Shown one piece after another: positions 58,733-64,000 of a stretch of 64,000 nt of DNA. The notes below the pieces were generated by a model. That model had not been told where the DNA came from and made no database searches. It saw nothing but the letters and a program-made list of their open reading frames with translations. Location of the stretch: NCBI GenBank assembly GCA_963823245.1, contig CAWGKQ010000008.1, forward strand, positions 682,001 to 746,000, read 5' to 3'. Within the stretch, counting starts at the first letter, position 1. Every line of letters begins with the position of its first letter. A program made the position numbers and the translations under genes. This stretch comes from JAWVFM01 sp963823245. Its GTDB lineage: Bacteria > Actinomycetota > Thermoleophilia > Solirubrobacterales > 70-9.

Positions 58733-59902
58733 CTAGCCCAGGTGCTCGCGCATGCGCTCGACCGCCTCGGTGATGCGCTCGTCGGGTGTCGTCAGCGAAA
58801 TCCGGAAGAAGCCCTCGCCCGACGGCCCGTACATCGAGCCCGGCGAGATCACCACTGCCGCCTCCTCCAGGACCAGCTCCGCGAACGAGGTCGAGGTGTG
58901 GCCCTCCGGCACCGGCGCCCAGACGTAGATCGTGCCCTTGCGCTTCTCCACGTCGACGCCGATCTCGCGCAGGGCGCCCACCACCAGGTCGCGGCGTCGC
59001 GCGTAGATCTCGTTCATCTCGGTGATCCGCTCGCGCGGACCCTCGAGCGCCGCCGCGCCGGCGAGCTGCACGGCCTCGAACAGGCCCGAGTCGACGTTGG
59101 TCTTCAGCCGCCAGTAGGAGGAGACGGCGTCCGCGTTCCCCAGGATGGCGGCGCAGCGCCAGCCGGTCATGTTGAAGCCCTTCGAGAGCGAGAAGACCTC
59201 AACCCCCACCTCCTTGGCGCTCGGCGTGGCGAGGAAGCTCGGCGCGACGTATCCGTCGTAGGTGGTCTCCGAGTAGGCGTTGTCGTGGACGACGAGGATC
59301 TGGTGCTCGTGCGCCAGCTCGACGACCTGCTCGAAGAACCCGTCGGGAACGACGGCGCCGGTCGGGTTGTTCGGGTAGTTGATGAAGATCAGCCGGGCGC
59401 GCTCGAGCGAGTCGGCGTCGAGCTTGTCCAGGTCGGGCGCGAAGCCCCGATCGGGCTCCAGCGGCAGCAGGACCGAGCCGGCTCCGGCCAGCAGCGGGCC
59501 ACCCGTGTATGGGGGATACCCGGGGTCGGACGCCAGCGCGATGTCGCCCGGGTCGAGGAAGGCGAAGCAGAGGTTGTATATGCACTCCTTGGCGCCGATC
59601 GCCGGAATCACCTCCGAGTCCGGGTCGATCTCGACCTCGAACCGGCGGCGGTAGAAGTCGGCCAGGGCTGCCCTGAACTCCTCGCGCCCCCGGTTAGACG
59701 GGTAGCTGTGGGTGCCGGGGTCGGCCACGGCCGCCTGCATCGCCTCGACGATGTACGGGAAGGTCGGGTAGTCGGGGTCGCCGATCCCGAGGTTGATCAC
59801 GTCGATGCCCGCGGCGCGCTTATCCGCCACCTGCTTCTGGAGCTCGGCGAACTTGTACGGCGGGATCGCGCCGAGGCGCTTGGCGGGATCGGTGAGAGCC
59901 AT
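58733..59902 (-). CDS. dapL: LL-diaminopimelate aminotransferase-type enzyme
   Basis: The 389-residue PLP enzyme has SLSKGFNMTGWRCAA with the Schiff-base Lys, INYPNNPTGAVVPDGF and IGIGDPDYPTFPYI-like start (NLGIGDPDYPTF). This set fits DapL and close class I aminotransferases. DapL makes LL-diaminopimelate for lysine and cell wall. A 2-aminoadipate or succinyl-DAP aminotransferase is an alternative, because the lysine-degradation genes are next door. Confidence 0.8.
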   Translation of the reverse strand: MALTDPAKRLGAIPPYKFAELQKQVADKRAAGIDVINLGIGDPDYPTFPYIVEAMQAAVADPGTHSYPSNRGREEFRAALADFYRRRFEVEIDPDSEVIPAIGAKECIYNLCFAFLDPGDIALASDPGYPPYTGGPLLAGAGSVLLPLEPDRGFAPDLDKLDADSLERARLIFINYPNNPTGAVVPDGFFEQVVELAHEHQILVVHDNAYSETTYDGYVAPSFLATPSAKEVGVEVFSLSKGFNMTGWRCAAILGNADAVSSYWRLKTNVDSGLFEAVQLAGAAALEGPRERITEMNEIYARRRDLVVGALREIGVDVEKRKGTIYVWAPVPEGHTSTSFAELVLEEAAVVISPGSMYGPSGEGFFRISLTTPDERITEAVERMREHLG

Positions 59903-60050
59903 CGGGCAGGTCAGGCTATCGACAGCTCATGGCGCCCCGGCGCTCGCCGCGGGCGACCTCGACGGACTCCCACGAGCCGAACCAGGGCCGGCCCAGCCGC
60001 CACGCAATCGGTGCCTCGGAGCCATTCCGTAGCCAACTAGAGAAAGCAAA

Positions 60051-60070
60051 AGGCCCGCCGAAGCGGGCCT
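60051..60070 (-). terminator. Intrinsic terminator on the minus strand
   Basis: AGGCCCGC and GCGGGCCT pair perfectly around CGAA. On the minus strand the hairpin is followed by TTTTGCTTTCTC from the A-rich bases 60040-60050. It would end transcription of the ABC exporter, sigma factor and Cys-rich peptide series that comes from the right. Confidence 0.7.
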
Positions 60071-60077
60071 CTCGCGA

Positions 60078-60137
60078 GTAGCGGGGGCCCGCTACGTCTC
60101 CCGGGGTTACGCACGGATAGTCGAGGAGCTACGCGTG
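60078..60137. repeat. GCCCGCTACGTCTCCC motif, isolated copy 5
   Basis: GTAGCGGG-GG-CCCGCTAC is an inverted repeat, followed by GTCTCCCGGGGTTACGCACG. The plus frame reads GARYVSRGYARIVEELRVAA and stops. It matches the right end of the 220-bp repeats. Confidence 0.55.
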
Positions 60138-60344
60138 GCCGCATAGGGACTTTGCTCCGCGTCCGTTCGAGGCGTCGGGCAAGGCTCTGCTGGACGCCTC
60201 CCTTGACGCGAGAGCGAAAGCGAGCGGCGAGGCGGCGCTGACTCCTCCTCGTCGTCCGAGGCGAGCGTCTTGTCGCTGGTCACCCGGACCCCCGCTTTCA
60301 CGCGGAAGCGAGAGTTCTCAAGTGCCGTCTGCTGGCCGCTCACC

Positions 60345-61115
60345 TCAGCGACGGACCGATCGGTAGTTACGGATCGTGAGCGGGAGGCCGAGCAGACCGA
60401 GCCCGACGATCACGAGGAACGCCAGCCCGATCGCCTTCCAGTCGTACCCGCCGAGCATGAGGTCGCGCATCGCGCGGAGTACGTACTCGGTCGGATTGGC
60501 CCCGATGACGGCCCGCAGCAGGCCGCTCTCCACCTGACCCGTGGTCTGGTAGGCGGTAGTCAGGAAGATGAGGAGGAACGCCATCGGGAAGACGGCCTGG
60601 ACGGACGCAGGGTCCTTCGTCTTCAGCGCGATGTTCGCGGTGAGGACGCCGAAGGTGACGGTCGCGAACAGAGTGCCGATCAGGAGCATCAGCAGCGCCC
60701 CGGCGAATCCCGTCGCGATCTGAGCGCCGAGCGCGAGCGCCAGGAGAAGGACCGCGCCTCCCGTGACGAACAGGCGGACGCCATCGGCGAGGAGGCGGCC
60801 GAGCACGATCGATCCGATTGAGGTCGGCGTCGTCAGCAGCTTGTAGAGGTAGCCGCTCTGGAAATCGGCGGCGAGGGCCACCGCGGAGTTGGCGATGCCG
60901 GGGACGGTGGTCATCAGTACCGCCGCCGGGGCAAGGTACTCGTAGTAGTTGTCGGTGGGAAACCCGGGCAGGTGCCTGACCCCCGCGAACAACGTCCCGA
61001 AGACGAGGAACATCATCAGCACCGGCGGGACTGAGAAGCCGAGGACCATCGGGTCGCGCGGGAACTGGAGCAGCGTCCGCTTTGCCAGGAGCCACGTGGA
61101 CGAGGTCGAGTTCAT
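60345..61115 (-). CDS. ABC-2 type exporter permease
   Basis: The 256-residue protein starts MNSTSSTWLLAKRTLLQFPR and has six hydrophobic helices with FLVFGTLFAGVRHL and a middle region with TNIAL-type loops. I chose ATG 61115 because it overlaps the ATPase stop by ATGA. It pairs with the ATPase at 61112. The substrate is unknown. Confidence 0.86.
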   Translation of the reverse strand: MNSTSSTWLLAKRTLLQFPRDPMVLGFSVPPVLMMFLVFGTLFAGVRHLPGFPTDNYYEYLAPAAVLMTTVPGIANSAVALAADFQSGYLYKLLTTPTSIGSIVLGRLLADGVRLFVTGGAVLLLALALGAQIATGFAGALLMLLIGTLFATVTFGVLTANIALKTKDPASVQAVFPMAFLLIFLTTAYQTTGQVESGLLRAVIGANPTEYVLRAMRDLMLGGYDWKAIGLAFLVIVGLGLLGLPLTIRNYRSVRR

Positions 61116-61861
61116 GCCGCCTCCCTCTCCGTGACTCGGAGGTAGACCTCCTCGAGCGTGGCCTTCCGCTCGCCGACCTCGTCCTTGAGCTCGCCTGGGG
61201 TGCCCTCGACGGCGATGAGGCCACGATCGATGATTCCGATCCGGGTGCATAGCCTCTCGGCCTCGTCCATGTAGTGCGTGGTCAGGACCACGGTCACCCC
61301 GAGCGCGGCGTTCAGCTGCTCCAGCGTCTCCCAGATCGCCGTGCGAGCGCGCGGGTCGAGGCCCTCGGTCGGCTCGTCGAGGAAGAGGATCGGGGGCTGG
61401 TGGATGAGCGCGGAGGCGAGGTCGACGCGCCGCTTCATCCCGCCCGAATAGCTGCCGATCCGGTCGCTCGCCTCCGACTCGAGGTCGACCAGCTCGAGAA
61501 GGAGATCCGTGCGCCGCGCGGCGTCGCGGCGCGAAAGGCCGTGGAGGCGCCCTTGAAGGACGAGCAGCTCGCGGCCGGTCGCGAGCTCGTCGAGTCCGAC
61601 CTCCTGCATGGCGAAGCCGATGTTCCTGCGGACGTCCTTGGCGTCGGCGACGACGTCGAAGCCGGCGACGGTGGCGCGGCCGGACGTCGGGCGCACGAGC
61701 GTCCCGAGGATGCCGATCGTCGTCGACTTCCCGGCCCCGTTGGGCCCGAGGACGCCGTACACCTCCCCCGCCCGGACGCGGAACGAGATTCCGCGTACAG
61801 CCTCGACCCCGTTCGGGTAGCGCTTGTGAAGTTCCTTGACAACGATTGCGTCTCCCGTCAT
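61112..61861 (-). CDS. ABC exporter ATP-binding protein (CcmA/DrrA type)
   Basis: The 249-residue protein has Walker A GPNGAGKST, signature SYSGGMKRRVDLASAL, Walker B LFLDEPTEGLD and TTHYMDEAERLC. It is a DrrA-type drug or lipid exporter ATPase. It lies downstream of the SigZ-type sigma gene on the same strand, 50 bp apart, and may belong to its regulon. Confidence 0.9.
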   Translation of the reverse strand: MTGDAIVVKELHKRYPNGVEAVRGISFRVRAGEVYGVLGPNGAGKSTTIGILGTLVRPTSGRATVAGFDVVADAKDVRRNIGFAMQEVGLDELATGRELLVLQGRLHGLSRRDAARRTDLLLELVDLESEASDRIGSYSGGMKRRVDLASALIHQPPILFLDEPTEGLDPRARTAIWETLEQLNAALGVTVVLTTHYMDEAERLCTRIGIIDRGLIAVEGTPGELKDEVGERKATLEEVYLRVTEREAA

Positions 61862-61911
61862 GTCTCCCCCTAAGACGCCGGTAACCGGAAAGGGACGCAG
61901 CGGGCGGGCGT

Positions 61912-62523
61912 TCAGGTTCGCCCGCAGGTGGCGCAGGACCCGCGCTTGGAGCGGTAGTCGGCGACTCCGCCGCGGCTGTCGAGCTCGACGTGGCAGCAGT
62001 CGAGCAGCAGGTCCTTGAGCTGCCCGCGTCCCCGTTGAACGCGGGTCTTCATCCCGGAGACGGAGAGCCCCATCCGCCCCGCGGCGTCGACCTGGCTCAC
62101 CCCCTGGAACTCGGTCAGCTCGATCGCCTCTCGGTAGCTGGCGGGCAGGCGTGCGGTCAGCGGCCGCAGGCAGCCGGCCAGCTCCGAGCGCAGCTCCGCG
62201 GAGTCGGGCTCCGTTCGCATCGTCTGCGGAGGTGCCCCCGCGGGCTCGGGGACGTCGGTGGACCCTCCCGACGGAAGCTCGCGACGCGCTGGCTTCCGGT
62301 AGTGGTCGGCGATCCCGTTGGTGGCGACGCGGTAGACCCAGCTCGCGACGCGATCGACGTGCTCGAGATCTTCGCCGTGGCGATGGATTCGCAGCATCAC
62401 CTCCTGGAGGATGTCCTCGGCGTCCTCGGGACGGCGGACGCGGCGCGAGATGAAGCCCAGGAGCCGGTCGTGGAGCTCACGCCACACCTCCTCCACGATG
62501 GGTGCGTTGACCGCGGCGCTCAT
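61912..62523 (-). CDS. sigZ: SigZ-type ECF RNA polymerase sigma factor
   Basis: The 203-residue protein has region 2 (GFISRRVRRPEDAEDILQEV, WVYRVATNGIADHYRK) and region 4 (LPASYREAIELTEFQGVSQV). It ends in a Cys-rich tail, DCCHVELDSRGGVADY and CATC, the SigZ pattern. The four Cys may sense metals or oxidants, a role that is inferred. ATG 62523 overlaps the stop of the Cys-rich peptide gene upstream. Confidence 0.85.
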   Translation of the reverse strand: MSAAVNAPIVEEVWRELHDRLLGFISRRVRRPEDAEDILQEVMLRIHRHGEDLEHVDRVASWVYRVATNGIADHYRKPARRELPSGGSTDVPEPAGAPPQTMRTEPDSAELRSELAGCLRPLTARLPASYREAIELTEFQGVSQVDAAGRMGLSVSGMKTRVQRGRGQLKDLLLDCCHVELDSRGGVADYRSKRGSCATCGRT

Positions 62524-62732
62524 CGGCAGCCGCAACCTCCGTCCGCCGACGACCCGCAGCAGTCCGCCTTCGCCCCGGGCTCGCAGCACGATGCTTGCTC
62601 CAACGGACCGCAGCACGGGTGGTCGCGCTCGATCGCGATCCGGTCGCCCGGGTCTCGCGTTGGGCGCGGCGTGATCGGGAAATGATCGCCGCGCGAGCGG
62701 CTCTTCCTGCCAGATCCCTCAGGTTCGGTCAT
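62520..62732 (-). CDS. Cys-rich small protein, metallothionein-like
   Basis: The 70-residue protein starts at ATG 62732 (MTEPEGSGRKSRS) and ends with three CC pairs and CGC: HPCCGPLEQASCCEPGAKAD, then CCGSSADGGCGCR. Nine cysteines lie in the last 35 residues. It overlaps sigZ by 4 bp, so the two are made together. Binding of arsenic, zinc or copper is the obvious idea but is unproved. No family is recognised. Confidence 0.65.
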   Translation of the reverse strand: MTEPEGSGRKSRSRGDHFPITPRPTRDPGDRIAIERDHPCCGPLEQASCCEPGAKADCCGSSADGGCGCR

Positions 62733-62896
62733 CGCCCTAGTAGACGGCCCTCGAACGAAAAGGACGCACGAATCGAGGCCGAGCAGACGAGAGCATCCCG
62801 AGATCATCCCACCGGCGGGTCCCGCGGCCGACCCGTGGGTGTGAGCGCCGGGGATTCGCCCGGCCGGAACGAGAAGGAGTCACCGGAAGAGCATCA

Positions 62897-63193
62897 ATGA
62901 CGGGACGATCACCGGCCGGCCCGAAGGGTGAGGCTGGTCCGGCGGGCGCGCAGGGTCCGGCCGGACCCCCGGGCTCGAGCGGGACCAGCGGCTGGGAGTA
63001 TCGAGTTTCGCCGTCCTCTATCACCACCGGCGCTGTGGGCACAACGCAGGTCGACTGCCCCGCGGGCAAGAAGGCCCTCGGCGGCGGCGGGAGCTCCGCA
63101 TCCGGCTACCTGACGCTCGTGACAAGCGCACCGAGCGACGCCGGGACCGGCTGGGTCGTCAGTCGTGAACGACGCGGTCGACCATGTCGATAA
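62897..63193 (+). CDS. Short collagen-like repeat protein, C-terminus uncertain
   Basis: The 98-residue frame begins MTGRSPAGPKGEAGPAGAQG with G-x-y repeats, then a globular stretch with VDCPAGKKALGGGGSSASGY. Short collagen-like N-termini before a small beta domain are common in Thermoleophilia surface proteins. After GWVVS the frame may be shifted, because another frame reads VVNDAVDHVDNS. No signal peptide is visible, so the true start could be upstream. Confidence 0.5.
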   Translation: MTGRSPAGPKGEAGPAGAQGPAGPPGSSGTSGWEYRVSPSSITTGAVGTTQVDCPAGKKALGGGGSSASGYLTLVTSAPSDAGTGWVVSRERRGRPCR

Positions 63194-63228
63194 CTCAGGA
63201 GACACGAAAGGTGCGCCGGGGGCGCCCG

Positions 63229-64000
63229 CTAGCGAGAGCTCAGGCGGGCTCGCACGATCGTCGACCCAGCCTGTTCGTGAACGCGGTGGGTCTCGCGGAT
63301 CTCGACGTCCTCAAAGCCGGCGCCCTCGAGTTCGCGACGAAACTCCGCCGTGGTTAGTGCTCCCGCGATGCATCCCGTCCACTGCGCCATGTCGCGGCGC
63401 GTCTCCTCGTCCATGCCCTCGTCGGCGACGACGTCGGTGACGGCGAAGCGCCCACCCGGGCGCAGCACCCGGGCGGCCTCGCGGAATACCGCCGACTTGT
63501 CGCCCGAGAGGTTGATAACGCAGTTGGAGATGAGAACGTCGATCGAGTCGTCGGGTAGCGGCACATCTTCGATCGTGCCCTTGACGAATTCGACATTCTC
63601 GACTCCGGCCTCGCGCTGATTTCGTCGGGCGAGATCGAGCATCTCATCGGTCATATCGAGGCCGTATGCCTTCCCCGTCGGGCCGACCCGGCGCGCTGAG
63701 AGCAGCACGTCGATGCCTCCGCCTGAGCCGAGATCAAGGACCGTCTCCCCCTCATGGAGATCGGCGACAGCGGTGGGGTTACCGCAGCCGAGCGAGGCGA
63801 GGTGCGCGGCGTCCGGTAGCGCGTCACGATCCTCGCTCTCATAAAGGCCGGAGCCAAATACTTCGCGCTGCTCGTCGGTGATGACGGCAGCGTCATCGCA
63901 GCACGTCGCCGACGCGGTGCTCGCTGCCAGCGCCGCGGCTGCGTAGCGTTCGCGGACTACTTCGCGCACGTTCTCGGTGTCGGGCGCCTTGCCGGCACTG
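63229..64000 (-). CDS. arsM: Arsenite S-adenosylmethionine methyltransferase, N-terminus off window
   Basis: The frame is open to the window end. It reads TDEQREVFGSGLYESEDR, ASLGCGNPTAVADL, VLDLGSGGGIDVLLSARRVG, ISNCVINLSGDKSAVFREAA and WTGCIAGALTTAEFRREL. The conserved Cys set of ArsM (TCCDD, LGCGN, SNCV, TGCI) is present. It methylates arsenite to volatile or less toxic forms. GTG 63969 is the last in-window start, but the frame continues upstream. It neighbours the SigZ and Cys-rich genes, suggesting a joint arsenic response. Confidence 0.88.
   Translation of the reverse strand, partial: SAGKAPDTENVREVVRERYAAAALAASTASATCCDDAAVITDEQREVFGSGLYESEDRDALPDAAHLASLGCGNPTAVADLHEGETVLDLGSGGGIDVLLSARRVGPTGKAYGLDMTDEMLDLARRNQREAGVENVEFVKGTIEDVPLPDDSIDVLISNCVINLSGDKSAVFREAARVLRPGGRFAVTDVVADEGMDEETRRDMAQWTGCIAGALTTAEFRRELEGAGFEDVEIRETHRVHEQAGSTIVRARLSSR

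Larger units (their letters stand above)
59903..60344. other. Intergenic region with terminator and repeat copy 5
   Basis: Apart from the terminator at 60051 and the GCCCGCTACGTCTCCC repeat at 60087, I see no supported gene. A short minus frame at 60107-60343 has no recognisable content. Confidence 0.4.

Overview
The window reads as a chromosomal segment of a high-GC soil actinobacterium, most likely a Thermoleophilia member (Solirubrobacterales/Gaiellales type). This placement is an inference. It rests on the strong GC bias of all third codon positions, on small SnoaL-like proteins that begin MSQENVE and end AAGLRE, on secreted proteins whose N-termini carry an LPSPAL-type signal, and on a form I aerobic CO dehydrogenase operon. 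No rRNA gene, intact tRNA gene, CRISPR array or integrase gene is visible. Several genes are interrupted by single frameshifts, which may be real decay or assembly error.

Layout. 0-12.7 kb is a patchwork of metal and stress genes: a CPD-motif P-type ATPase, an ArsR/DUF2892/MMPL operon, a cyclase fused to a YHS domain, several methyltransferases, and fragments of older genes. 12.7-17.8 kb holds truncated tRNA tails, two small secreted proteins, two nuclease fragments and a cluster of SnoaL-like gene cassettes with repeated ends. 17.5-25.2 kb carries three direct copies of a roughly 220-bp repeat (tRNA-like tail plus TGGACGC iterons). They bracket an ECF41 sigma factor with a drug-type ABC exporter, two exported proteins sharing an Asp/Gly-rich tail (one with nine consecutive histidines), and a secreted peptidase. 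27.2-51.1 kb is a molybdenum and CO-oxidation region flanked by identical 30-bp halves of a tRNA-Met gene. 51-52 kb has a toxin-antitoxin pair. 52.4-60 kb looks like lysine catabolism (FAD oxidase, semialdehyde dehydrogenase, fused 2-oxoacid dehydrogenase E1, saccharopine dehydrogenase) next to a DapL-type aminotransferase. 60.3-64 kb has an ABC exporter, a SigZ-type sigma factor, a Cys-rich peptide and an arsenite methyltransferase.

How the central block works together. One minus-strand series from 43.25 to 27.46 kb encodes coxG, five tiny membrane proteins, coxM, coxS, coxL, coxE, accessory maturation genes (XdhC-like, MoxR ATPase, nucleotidyltransferase) and then moaA, moeA, moaDE, moaC and mog. 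Divergently, a Mop-type regulator and modABC would supply molybdate, and a two-gene sulfite-oxidase-like pair follows. Cofactor uptake, synthesis, insertion and the enzyme are therefore packed together.

The observations I consider most worth a second look are the five-gene array of paralogous single-span membrane proteins inside the cox operon, the tRNA-half direct repeats around the whole region, the SnoaL cassettes, and the pair of exported proteins that share a metal-binding-like C-terminal tag.
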